Shown here piece by piece: positions 31,764 to 40,210 of a stretch of DNA of 42,129 nt. The notes below the pieces were generated by a model. The model was not told where the DNA came from, searched no databases, and saw only the letters and a program-made list of their open reading frames with translations. The DNA lies in assembly GCA_041618535.1 (NCBI GenBank), contig JBFKFP010000005.1:1-42129 (forward strand), given 5' to 3'. The DNA comes from SHLJ01 sp041618535. Lineage in GTDB: Bacteria; Bacteroidota; Bacteroidia; Flavobacteriales; Flavobacteriaceae. The translations under genes and the position numbers were made by a program. Positions within the stretch are counted from its first letter, which is position 1. Each line of letters begins with the position of its first letter.

Positions 31764-33674
31764 ATGAAAAAACTAAATACTTTTTTAATCGTCGTCCTGA
31801 TTAGCAGTTTAAGCTTAACTGCTCAGAATAAAGACAGCAAAAAAGCCGATAAGCATTTTGACCGTCTCGAATTTGTTGATGCTGCCAAAGACTATCTCCA
31901 GTTGGTTACCAACGGTAAGGGTAATGCCTATGTGTATGCCAAGCTCGCGGAGTGTTACTACAATATCTTTAATACGACTGAGGCTGAACGCTGGTTCGCC
32001 AAAGCTTTGGAAACATCGGATAACCCTGAGCTGGTTTACAAGTATTCCCAGATGCTGAAAGCAAATGGCAAATACGATGAATCGAATGCACAGATGGACC
32101 GTTTTGCAAGTATGCGGCCGGGTGACGACAGGGCAACCGCGTACAGAAAAAATCCTGATTACCTTCCGAAGATACTGGAAAAAGGAAAAAAATTCAATGT
32201 TCAAAACCTTCCGATAAATACGGAAGTCTCTGATTTTGGAGGCACAATTAGCAATGGCAAATTGTATATCACTTCGGCCCGGAATTACTCGCGTAAGACC
32301 TACGGTTGGAATGGAGAGCCTTTTCTTGATATCTACCAATATACAGTTTTAAACGATGGTTCTTACGGGGCTGAAACCCTGTTAGGAAAAAATATCAATT
32401 CATCCTTGCATGAAGGACTGGTTAGTTTTTCTCCTGATGGGAAGACCATGTATTTTTCGAGGGACAGCCATACGGACAATTTGTTCGTCAAGGATTCTCT
32501 TACCCGAAATAAACAGGGTGTACTAAATTTATACAGAAGCACTTTGCTGTCTGATGGATGGAGTGTTGCAGAACCTCTTCCTTTTAACTCGAAGAGCTAT
32601 TCAGTAAAAAATCCATCGGTTAGCTCAGATGGCTCAACGCTCTATTTTGCCTCTGACATGCCCGGCGGGTATGGATATTTCGATATTTACAAAGTATCAA
32701 TTGAAGAGGATGGAAAATTCGGTAATCCTGAGAATTTGGGACAAAAAGTAAATACCGAAGGCCAGGAAATGTTTCCCTTTATTTCAAGCGATGGAACTCT
32801 TTATTTCTCCTCAGACGGTCATTTAGGCCTTGGAGGCCTGGATGTTTTCTTCACAAGGGAAATCGATGGCAAAATTGCTCCAATACGCAATGTGGGGGTT
32901 CCACTTAACAGCAATGCTGATGATTTTGCAATCCGAATAGATGAAGAGAGCGGTAAAGGGTTTGTATCCTCTAACCGCGCTGGGGGAATTGGCAGTGACG
33001 ATATTTATTCAATTCTAAGGCTGCAACCTCTCTGTGATGTGCTAATTGCAGCTACGGTTACCGATTCCAAAACCGGAAACCCGATAAACGGGGCCATGGT
33101 TTCAATAGTAGATGATGAAGGCAATAAAGTCAATACCAAGGTTACCAGCAGCAGTGGCCTTGCAGAATTTATGATTGAATGCGAAACCGATGTGAAACTT
33201 GAAGTAACCATGGAGGATTATGAAAGCACACTTATCGATGTAGCAGGAACAAGCGAAGAGGAGGTAATGGTTGATATTTCCTTAGACCCGATAGATAAGA
33301 TCATTATCGACGATCGAATAGAGCTGAATCCGATTTATTTTGACTTCGATAAGTCAAATATAACTGCAAAAGCGGCTTTTGAGTTAGATAAGCTGGTGCA
33401 GATCATGAACAAATATCCTGAAATGACTATCAAGGTAGAATCACACACCGATTCGCGCGGTTCAGCATCTTATAACCAAGGCTTATCTGATAGAAGGGCT
33501 AAGACAACGGTTCAGTATGTCATTTCAAAAGGGGTTGATGCCTCGAGGATCTCCGGTGAAGGTAAAGGTGAAAGCGATTTAAAGGTCAAATGTGGATCCA
33601 ATTGTACCGAAGAAGAACACCAGGAAAATCGTCGTTCAGATTTTATTATTGCAAGTGGAAATCCGAATTCTTAA
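31764..33674 (+). CDS. OmpA-family envelope protein with TPR, PD40 repeats and regulatory-like domain
   Basis: This 636-residue periplasmic/outer-membrane protein has a signal peptide at about 1-20. A TPR-like helical part (about 25-115) is followed by PD40/WD40-like propeller repeats (about 150-415: SPDGKTMYFSRD, SSDGSTLYFASD, SSDGTLYFSSDG). A carboxypeptidase-regulatory-like domain lies at about 425-505, and an OmpA peptidoglycan-binding domain ends the chain (about 520-632). That last domain has IYFDFDKSNI, ESHTDSRGSASYNQGLSDRRAK and the Asp/Arg pair that grips diaminopimelate. It resembles the PorE-type and SprF-linked OmpA proteins, which tie T9SS or adhesin complexes to the cell wall. 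It is the last gene of the cassette, before a strong terminator. Confidence 0.9.
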   Translation: MKKLNTFLIVVLISSLSLTAQNKDSKKADKHFDRLEFVDAAKDYLQLVTNGKGNAYVYAKLAECYYNIFNTTEAERWFAKALETSDNPELVYKYSQMLKANGKYDESNAQMDRFASMRPGDDRATAYRKNPDYLPKILEKGKKFNVQNLPINTEVSDFGGTISNGKLYITSARNYSRKTYGWNGEPFLDIYQYTVLNDGSYGAETLLGKNINSSLHEGLVSFSPDGKTMYFSRDSHTDNLFVKDSLTRNKQGVLNLYRSTLLSDGWSVAEPLPFNSKSYSVKNPSVSSDGSTLYFASDMPGGYGYFDIYKVSIEEDGKFGNPENLGQKVNTEGQEMFPFISSDGTLYFSSDGHLGLGGLDVFFTREIDGKIAPIRNVGVPLNSNADDFAIRIDEESGKGFVSSNRAGGIGSDDIYSILRLQPLCDVLIAATVTDSKTGNPINGAMVSIVDDEGNKVNTKVTSSSGLAEFMIECETDVKLEVTMEDYESTLIDVAGTSEEEVMVDISLDPIDKIIIDDRIELNPIYFDFDKSNITAKAAFELDKLVQIMNKYPEMTIKVESHTDSRGSASYNQGLSDRRAKTTVQYVISKGVDASRISGEGKGESDLKVKCGSNCTEEEHQENRRSDFIIASGNPNS

Positions 33675-33710
33675 GATTCGATTCATATAAACTAACTAAC
33701 CATTAACTAG

Positions 33711-33738
33711 ACCCTGGCAGAACAGCCAGGGTTTTTTT
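33711..33738. terminator. Bidirectional terminator after the T9SS cassette
   Basis: ACCCTGGC at 33711-33718 pairs with GCCAGGGT at 33725-33732, loop of six, followed by a run of T that contains the stop codon of the convergent gene at 33737. On the minus strand the flank is less T-rich, so it works best for the plus strand. Confidence 0.8.
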
Positions 33739-34111
33739 ATAGGTTGATGAGGATAATAATCAGGATTAATCCGAGAATCGGGATCAACCATAGAACTGTA
33801 ATTGGCCTATTCTCAGGAACTTTCTGTGACATTTTTGCCCTCATAACCTTTTGCTTACGACCGGTATACTGCATCCAGCTGCTGAAATAAATAAGAACCA
33901 CAAGAATGCCAAACAGCATCCATGCAGTTGTGGAACTCATGAGTGACATATGCATACTCGAGAGGAATTTCGCTAAAATCACTCCTGCAAACAAGAATAG
34001 CAGCGACTTAACCAGTGTAATATAGACAAGCGCCAGGCCAGTTGCCTGCTTGTTCTTTCTGTTCCTGTAATAGGCGTATACCTGCAGGAATAAGGCGTTA
34101 AAGGTTCCCAT
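33737..34111 (-). CDS. Small three-helix membrane protein of unknown function
   Basis: This 124-residue protein has three hydrophobic helices (about 28-50, 60-80 and 102-123) and a basic loop (TGRKQKVMRAKMSQK) between the second and third. The N-terminal 25 residues (FLQVYAYYRNRKNKQ) are amphipathic and basic. No conserved catalytic residue stands out and I do not recognise a family. It lies 62 bases after the DUF5689 gene on the same strand, so it may be read through from the TonB receptor operon, although the gap leaves room for its own promoter. Confidence 0.65.
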   Translation of the reverse strand: MGTFNALFLQVYAYYRNRKNKQATGLALVYITLVKSLLFLFAGVILAKFLSSMHMSLMSSTTAWMLFGILVVLIYFSSWMQYTGRKQKVMRAKMSQKVPENRPITVLWLIPILGLILIIILINL

Positions 34112-34173
34112 TGAAGTGAATATAAAAAAACCGGATCAATTAGGCAGGGTATTATACTCAGAAAATAATTTCA

Positions 34174-35616
34174 TTAGTTTCCGGTCACTTCAAAATTATC
34201 GACATGATACCTGGTTGTAGCATGCGGATCTGCTCCATTATAGAATAAACCGATATGGATATCTCCATCCAGACAGGAAATATTAATGGGGCCTACCGGT
34301 TCAAAAGTGCCAAATCCCGCCGGGCTTCCTTCAGGAATAAGGGCATCTAGGAGTGTCCAATCGGCGGTTGTTGGATCCCCGGAAAAATTGGTTGTGACCC
34401 AGACAGAAAGAATATTCCCGTTATTGAAACTGGTCTGCACATCGAAACTGAGTTCTTCACCACTTGTTCCGTCCAGATTTATCGCCGGTGTTACCAACCA
34501 AACATCTATCGCATCCTCACCTGAATCAAATCCGGAGATCTGTGCGTACGCATTTCCGCTGAATGAACCAATTTCCCATTCCTCCGTCCCACCTCCAACA
34601 TTAACATTGGTCCATCCCTCAGCAACAAATCCGGTGAACTCCTCGAAATCTTCTTCATTTAAAATGCTGCCTCCGCCACTGGCGGTCTCACAGGATAAGA
34701 AATCCGGATCGCAGCGCTGAGTATTGTCAAAAACTATATCAGAAGCTGAATTCACCACGATATTAAAGGATTCACCAAAGAAGTTCTTTGTCAGAATGGC
34801 AGAAATGGAGCCGCGGCCAGCTGGAAGTTGAATTCCTTTGAAGTCGGCAAAGGTACTGGTGCTGAAAATCACCGTAGCATCATTTGAACAATCTTCAAGA
34901 ATCCTTTCCCCGTCAAATTCATCTGTTGGTTCAGCAGCAAAGGTCAAAGGATTATCGATCAGAACATGGCCTCTTTGAAACTGAACATCGCTCAATGAAA
35001 CATAGAGATTAGTCATAGCGTCCTCGAGATTGTTAAGGCTTATGGGTAAAGGCACAAGATCAACCTTCTCAGCAGAACGCACTATGTGAACATCCTCAAG
35101 AGGCGCGGGTATTTTATCTACTTCAAGCCCATTTAATAATCCTATTGTAAAAACCCCATTTGTTATTCCTGCAGACAGCCCATCCAGTTTGACATAGATC
35201 TTTCTTCCTGTGTCATATCTTGTAAACAATGGATTCACATCAATCAATAGCTTGATCCCAATAGAAGGATCCTCTGCCTTGTCCTGAAGTAAAACTTCCT
35301 CGAAAAAGTTCCCTGCTTCATCACTTGAGATCACATAACCGGAAACATAGGAGTTCGTTCCGTCAAAGGTGTAGGTTGTATTCTCATCACTATAATCAAG
35401 ATCATCACCTCCCTGCTCCTGTGCAAGGAATCCGGCCACAGCATCTATGGTAATAATCGGCCCCCCAAGCTCTGGTTCAATTATACTTAAATCAGGGGTG
35501 TTGAATTGGTCATCCTGCACACATGAATTCAAAGCTAGGGTGAGAAGGAGCATTCCAAAGATGGATTGGAAATGATCTATTTTCTCAATTCTGAATAATT
35601 TAATCTGGTCTAACAT
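34174..35616 (-). CDS. DUF5689 lipoprotein with choice-of-anchor-J domain
   Basis: This is a 480-residue probable surface lipoprotein. The lipobox TLALNSC (Cys32) follows a long N-terminal stretch; Met22 (start at 35553) is an alternative, giving a shorter but poorly charged signal. A DUF5689 domain (about 60-300) contains AVAGFLAQEQ, the conserved YVSGYVISSDEAGNFFEEV (OB-like) block and ILTKNFFGESFNIVV. A choice-of-anchor-J/jelly-roll domain (about 318-480) starts LNEEDFEEFTGF and ends TRYHVDNFEVTGN. It starts five bases after the stop of the upstream TonB receptor, so the two form a pair much like SusC/SusD, where the lipoprotein captures ligand for the receptor. The ligand is unknown. Confidence 0.83.
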   Translation of the reverse strand: MLDQIKLFRIEKIDHFQSIFGMLLLTLALNSCVQDDQFNTPDLSIIEPELGGPIITIDAVAGFLAQEQGGDDLDYSDENTTYTFDGTNSYVSGYVISSDEAGNFFEEVLLQDKAEDPSIGIKLLIDVNPLFTRYDTGRKIYVKLDGLSAGITNGVFTIGLLNGLEVDKIPAPLEDVHIVRSAEKVDLVPLPISLNNLEDAMTNLYVSLSDVQFQRGHVLIDNPLTFAAEPTDEFDGERILEDCSNDATVIFSTSTFADFKGIQLPAGRGSISAILTKNFFGESFNIVVNSASDIVFDNTQRCDPDFLSCETASGGGSILNEEDFEEFTGFVAEGWTNVNVGGGTEEWEIGSFSGNAYAQISGFDSGEDAIDVWLVTPAINLDGTSGEELSFDVQTSFNNGNILSVWVTTNFSGDPTTADWTLLDALIPEGSPAGFGTFEPVGPINISCLDGDIHIGLFYNGADPHATTRYHVDNFEVTGN

Positions 35617-35621
35617 GATTT

Positions 35622-38456
35622 TTAAAATCTGAAATATAGGTTTATATAATAGGTTGTTCCGTTTCCGAAGAAATAACGACTTCCAAACACAGGTCCGTAT
35701 TCCCGGGATCGGTCTTCAAGCAATGCATCAAACTTGGCAAGTCTCGACTGTTCAAAGCCTCCTGTCTTATATTTTTGATCCAGCACGTTGTTAACTGTCG
35801 CAAAGAAACCAACGAAATAATCGCCAATCTTCCAGCTTTTTCCGCCCACGATATTTACGAGGAAGTAATCGTCAAATTCTTCCTGCCTGAGAAGATCTCT
35901 TGCGATATTATCATCATAACCTACAATGGGCAACCCGTCATAGTCCAGTGCAAAATTTTCCGATCTCGCCAAAGCACTAACATCAACATAGGTATTTGAA
36001 AAATAATTGGTCGTTGCTCCAACCCACCAAAACTCAGGATCTCTGTACTCGAACCCTATTTGACAGGCTCGTTCCGGACCGCCGGCTGTATGATAATCCT
36101 TCAATGCCGTCTTTCCATTTCCAAACCTCAGCTCACCCCGGAAGTCATCACTTGTGAGATATAGATCAGGATTGTTGGCAAAGGTATATTGTCCTACAGA
36201 AGATGCAGCTTTCAATTTAACAGTAGGTGTTACCTGGGCTTCAATTCCGATTTCTACCCCTACATGTCTTCTTTCAATATCAGTCAGGATCTCCTGTACA
36301 AAGGCATCCTGTCCAATTCCCAAACCGGCAAGATCTTCAGTAAAATAAAACCCGATATCGGTTCCATCGGTGAAATCGGCATAGAATCCTGTAATCCGGG
36401 CTTTTACGAGGGGAGCCCTGTAAATGTAACTGCCATCAACAGAACTTATGGTTTCTTCGGTTAGTCCGGTAATGGTATTATTATTTTGTCTTACGTTACT
36501 GAATGAGTTTCGAATTGCAGGCGATTTGGTGAAATGAGCCCCATTAAATTCAAAGAGGTGGCGACCTGTCAGTTTATAGACCAGGCCGGCCTTAAGGCCA
36601 TAAGTATCAAATTCAAGCTTTTCACTTTTTCCGAATGAGTTCCCGGGAAAATATCCATTCCTATACAAACCATTTCTCTGGTATGTAGTACGTCCCAGAT
36701 TCAATGCCAGGAATAAGTCGATGTTATTATATTTGAACTGCAACTGCGCAAATACATCAACAACATCGGCATCTATCTCATAATTGTACTTATATCGCTC
36801 TCCCTCGACTACAATTCTGTTTGGGTTATTCAAATCACTCTGTGCAATGTCTGTCAGGATTTCAGACACCTCCGGGTTTTCTTCAGCAAATGTATCGACA
36901 TCCAGATAGCCGGCACCTCCCAACAGGTCTATTAGCCGGGCGTAATTCTCACTTTTAAGTTTGCGGTAATTTACAGAGGCATTCAAAGTAATACGTTCTG
37001 AGAGTTCAGAGTTCAGGATAGTATTTAAGAAGAACTGGTTGTCATCATTTATGTCCTCCTGTATCACATAGGTTGCATATTTTCCAGGCCTGAGATTCGC
37101 CTCATAAATTGAATGCCAGTCAAGCTGTCCGTTTTCCATGAATTCCAGCATATGAAGAAAGGCATTCTGAAAATCGGCAGCCGTCGGATTATCAGTTCTA
37201 AGATGGTAACTCGGCAGGTTCTGGTAATATGAAGGATCGGGGTTTCTTGCGCCTCCGGCATAATAAATTTCGCCACCCGGTCCGGTCTCAAGCTGTGTGC
37301 CTCCATTGTCGATCCTTGTATTCCCTGTCCTTCCGAATTGATATCCCATATTGGTATTCAAGCTTGTGTTCTCTGCTAATTCCCAATAATGATTCAACAT
37401 TATAATAGGTTCTTCAATGTCTCTTACCCGGGAGTTACGCTTTTCATCTTCCTGATAGCCCCAGAATGGGTTATAGTGTCGTCCTTTAAGACGGAAAACC
37501 TCATCGGTAATAGCAGATGATCGTCCGCGTCGGTTCTGTGCATAAATTGCAGTTAGGTTAAGGCTGTGATTATCGCTCAATTGCTTTTCTGCCGAGGCGA
37601 AAAAGGAATTGGAATCGTAAAATGTAGCATCTGCATATCCCTGGTCGCCAAAGCGTCTGGAAGCCAGGACGGAATAAGACCAGCCACCCGGGAGAATTCC
37701 TGAACTATAGCTGCCCATTAACCGTCCCTGATAAGTCCTGTTCGCGCCAGCAGCTGAAAAACGGCCGCCCTTGCTGTAGGACGAGGCCCGCATGATTATA
37801 TTTGTTGTTCCTGCCAGGTCTCCGAATTGATATTCATTGGCGGAAATTCCTCTGGTAAAAACCTGATTCCTCTGCACATCGTTAAGCCCACCCCAATTCG
37901 CCCATTGGGGTCTTCCGTTGAATTGCTTGTTCATCCCGATCCCATTTATCAAAACCCTTCCGTTAGCGTTGTCAAGACCTCGAGGTCTGAAAAAAGTGGC
38001 ACTGAAATCGTATGCGGCCGCATTCAGGAAAACATCCCGTGAAGACTGCAATAATCCTGAGATATTATCGGTAAATGCTGCATCATCAGAATTCAGTTCA
38101 TCATCTGAGAGTGAAATGACATAATCCTGTGTTCGACCGGGATCGATGACTAAAGTCATATCGGTTATATTGACCGTCTGCCCTTCGTTGACAACAATCG
38201 GGTATCTCTTGGTCAGGTAACCTGATTTTGAAACGATCAAAACCTGTTCGCCAAGCGGCACATCAGTATCAAACCGGAAAACTCCCAAAGAATTCGTCAG
38301 AACCGCCTGTTGGGATTCTTCAATGGTAATTACAGCCTTGCTCAGAGGTTGCGAGGTTGATGCTTCAATTACACTTCCGGTTATTATGGTTTCCTGAGCT
38401 GACAGAGAGAGGAGAGAAAGGAATCCGGCCAGGCAGATCCAGTAACGTAAACTCAT
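35622..38456 (-). CDS. TonB-dependent receptor with N-terminal regulatory-like domain
   Basis: This 944-residue outer-membrane transporter has a signal peptide (about 1-20, ending SLSAQ). A carboxypeptidase-regulatory-like beta-sandwich covers about 22-108 (ITGSVIEASTSQPLSKAVI). The plug domain follows (about 115-225, FRPRGLDNANGRVLINGIG) and a 22-strand barrel runs to the C-terminal aromatic strand ending YYINLYFRF. It heads an operon with the DUF5689 lipoprotein and is divergent from a secreted nuclease-family gene, which suggests uptake of a product of that enzyme, perhaps a nucleotide or phosphate-containing molecule; that is inferred from context only. A TAAATTTG -7 box lies about 55 bases before the start. 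Confidence 0.9.
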   Translation of the reverse strand: MSLRYWICLAGFLSLLSLSAQETIITGSVIEASTSQPLSKAVITIEESQQAVLTNSLGVFRFDTDVPLGEQVLIVSKSGYLTKRYPIVVNEGQTVNITDMTLVIDPGRTQDYVISLSDDELNSDDAAFTDNISGLLQSSRDVFLNAAAYDFSATFFRPRGLDNANGRVLINGIGMNKQFNGRPQWANWGGLNDVQRNQVFTRGISANEYQFGDLAGTTNIIMRASSYSKGGRFSAAGANRTYQGRLMGSYSSGILPGGWSYSVLASRRFGDQGYADATFYDSNSFFASAEKQLSDNHSLNLTAIYAQNRRGRSSAITDEVFRLKGRHYNPFWGYQEDEKRNSRVRDIEEPIIMLNHYWELAENTSLNTNMGYQFGRTGNTRIDNGGTQLETGPGGEIYYAGGARNPDPSYYQNLPSYHLRTDNPTAADFQNAFLHMLEFMENGQLDWHSIYEANLRPGKYATYVIQEDINDDNQFFLNTILNSELSERITLNASVNYRKLKSENYARLIDLLGGAGYLDVDTFAEENPEVSEILTDIAQSDLNNPNRIVVEGERYKYNYEIDADVVDVFAQLQFKYNNIDLFLALNLGRTTYQRNGLYRNGYFPGNSFGKSEKLEFDTYGLKAGLVYKLTGRHLFEFNGAHFTKSPAIRNSFSNVRQNNNTITGLTEETISSVDGSYIYRAPLVKARITGFYADFTDGTDIGFYFTEDLAGLGIGQDAFVQEILTDIERRHVGVEIGIEAQVTPTVKLKAASSVGQYTFANNPDLYLTSDDFRGELRFGNGKTALKDYHTAGGPERACQIGFEYRDPEFWWVGATTNYFSNTYVDVSALARSENFALDYDGLPIVGYDDNIARDLLRQEEFDDYFLVNIVGGKSWKIGDYFVGFFATVNNVLDQKYKTGGFEQSRLAKFDALLEDRSREYGPVFGSRYFFGNGTTYYINLYFRF

Positions 38457-38541
38457 GATTTAAATTAAGGTTGTAAAAAGAACATGACTTTAAATTATAA
38501 TTATTTAAAGCTTTCAAATTTAAATCTTTACCATTAATATT

Positions 38542-38549
38542 TATTTTTG
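38542..38549 (+). promoter_or_regulatory. -7 element of the secreted nuclease-family gene
   Basis: TATTTTTG is an exact TAnnTTTG match 45 bases before the ATG at 38595. A small inverted repeat (ATCGC at 38562-38566, GCGAT at 38575-38579) lies in the predicted leader and may be regulatory. No clear -33 box is seen. Confidence 0.35.
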
Positions 38550-38594
38550 GAGTAACATTCGATCGCTGATTAATGCGATAATAAAATTGATTTG

Positions 38595-39656
38595 ATGAGG
38601 TCTTTAAAATTTTGGTTCTCCCTTCTCTTCACCTTGATATTCCTGACCTTAGCAGCACAGGGAAAACGTCAGTTCAATGTCCACACCGTAGCTTTTTATA
38701 ATGTTGAAAATTTATTCGACACTATAAACGATCACTATAAATTTGATGAATCCAGTCCTATAATGGAAATGGCATTTAATCGCCAGGAAGTTTACAAGAA
38801 AAAAGTAAAGAACATGGCCAGGGTTATATCTGAAATAGGCCAGGATGTAACTAAGAATTCTCCGGTTGTCATTGGGCTGGCCGAAGTTGAGAATCGTAAG
38901 GTTCTTGAAGACCTGGCCAATGACGAAGCTCTGGTTGGAAAAGACTATGGAATTGTCCATTTTGATTCACCTGATGCGAGGGGAATAGATGTAGCCTTAA
39001 TGTATCAGAAAAGTTTATTCAGGCCTGTCTCCCAGTCGAAGCACGAATTGAGAATCTTTGATGATGAGACCCGGCAGAGGGTTTATACCAGGGATCAATT
39101 GCTGGTTAGCGGTGAATTGGATGGTGATCTTATGCATTTTATAGTCAATCACTGGCCGTCCCGTCGCGGAGGGGAGGCGCGAAGCCGTCCTAAGCGTATT
39201 GCAGCTGCCAGATTGAACAAACGGCTAATCGATTCACTGCAGGCGATAGACCCTTATGCCAAGATATTTACTATGGGCGACCTTAACGACAATCCGACCA
39301 GCACCAGTATAAAAGAAGTCCTAAAGGCCGAGGGCAAAAGGGAGAAGGTAAAGCTGAAGGGGATATATAATCCCATGGAGAACCTGGCAAGGAAAGGACT
39401 GGGCACAAATGCATACCGCGATAGCTGGAATCTTTTCGATCAGATCATGATCACACAACCCTTACTGGAAAAAGATTATACCACATTCAGGTTTCACAAG
39501 GCGGGAATATTCAATAAGAGTTACCTCACCAACAAAAAAGGACGGTGGAAGGGGTATCCATTCAGAAGTTTTGCCGATGGCGGATTTACCGATGGTTTCA
39601 GTGATCATTTCCCGGTTTATGTAACCCTTATCAAGGAAGTTACCTCCAAAAAATAA
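38595..39656 (+). CDS. Secreted endonuclease/exonuclease/phosphatase-family protein
   Basis: This is a 353-residue exported EEP-fold enzyme. I chose the ATG at 38595 rather than the TTG directly before it. A signal peptide (MRSLKFWFSLLFTLIFLTLAAQ) precedes the catalytic domain. Core motifs match the cytoplasmic paralogue at 25860: FYNVENLFD, IGLAEVENR, NHWPSRRGG, MGDLNDNP and the closing SDHFPVY. The protein also has a Lys-rich insert (KAEGKREKVKLKG, about 255-267). It is divergent from a TonB receptor/DUF5689 pair, so the likely role is degrading an extracellular or periplasmic phosphodiester for uptake. This is an inference from gene order. A terminator overlapping its stop codon follows. 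Confidence 0.87.
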   Translation: MRSLKFWFSLLFTLIFLTLAAQGKRQFNVHTVAFYNVENLFDTINDHYKFDESSPIMEMAFNRQEVYKKKVKNMARVISEIGQDVTKNSPVVIGLAEVENRKVLEDLANDEALVGKDYGIVHFDSPDARGIDVALMYQKSLFRPVSQSKHELRIFDDETRQRVYTRDQLLVSGELDGDLMHFIVNHWPSRRGGEARSRPKRIAAARLNKRLIDSLQAIDPYAKIFTMGDLNDNPTSTSIKEVLKAEGKREKVKLKGIYNPMENLARKGLGTNAYRDSWNLFDQIMITQPLLEKDYTTFRFHKAGIFNKSYLTNKKGRWKGYPFRSFADGGFTDGFSDHFPVYVTLIKEVTSKK

Positions 39657-39680
39657 AGGCGACCTGTTCAGGTCGCCTTT
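39655..39680. terminator. Bidirectional terminator after the secreted nuclease-family gene
   Basis: AAAGGCGACCT at 39655-39665 pairs with AGGTCGCCTTT at 39670-39680 around GTTC, followed by TATTTAAA. It overlaps the stop codon on the left and ends four bases before the convergent gene's stop at 39684. Confidence 0.8.
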
Positions 39681-39683
39681 TAT

Positions 39684-40118
39684 TTAAAATCTGGGCCATA
39701 CATCCCATGGAATCCTTGATAAGAGCAAGATCAATCCCAAGCCATAGAAGATCAGGATTGTTCTGTACTTTTTATTTGACTCAGTTTTTTTCTTATGACG
39801 GCTATAACCGATTGTTATCAGGACAATGGCTATAATATTAACAAGAGGGTGCTCTACCAGATTCAACCTGGCCTCAGCATTTTTCATCACCTCACTTCCC
39901 ATACTATTCCAAAGGTCGAACATCGGCGAAACGAAATAGAGTACCAGCCCCAATACCAGCTGTATATGTGAGACTATAAGTCCAAATAGCGCGATGCGAA
40001 ATGATTTCTCGTCATAGGTTTTATTAATGCGTAAAATTGCATTAACCGTGGCAACTAGGAGCACAATCAATACGAAGAAGGCCCAATAGGAATGTAAATT
40101 TTTAAGTGTAGTGTACAT
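39684..40118 (-). CDS. Four-helix membrane protein, cytochrome-b-like
   Basis: This 144-residue integral membrane protein has four hydrophobic segments (about 10-28, 42-62, 90-106 and 120-138). Histidines lie at helix ends or inside helices (His9 in LHSYWAF, His52 in VSHIQLVLG, His90 near EHPLVN), a pattern that could ligate heme; similar flavobacterial proteins are often annotated cytochrome B. No CxxCH motif is present. The charged loop between helices three and four (SRHKKKTESNKKYR) should face the cytoplasm. Function is unknown and the heme idea is tentative. It lies alone between two terminators. Confidence 0.7.
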   Translation of the reverse strand: MYTTLKNLHSYWAFFVLIVLLVATVNAILRINKTYDEKSFRIALFGLIVSHIQLVLGLVLYFVSPMFDLWNSMGSEVMKNAEARLNLVEHPLVNIIAIVLITIGYSRHKKKTESNKKYRTILIFYGLGLILLLSRIPWDVWPRF

Positions 40119-40161
40119 AGGAATGTTTTTTGATGCAGCAAATTTAATGAATAATAGGCAT

Positions 40162-40194
40162 AAAAAAACCCCTTCGTGATGAAGAGGTTTTTTT
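40162..40194 (-). terminator. Terminator of the second TonB-dependent receptor gene
   Basis: AAAAAAACCCCTTC at 40162-40175 pairs with GAAGAGGTTTTTTT at 40181-40194 (one C-A mismatch). On the minus strand it follows the receptor stop at 40211 by 16 bases and ends in seven T. Confidence 0.7.
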
Positions 40195-40210
40195 AAGATT
40201 ATAATTCAGA

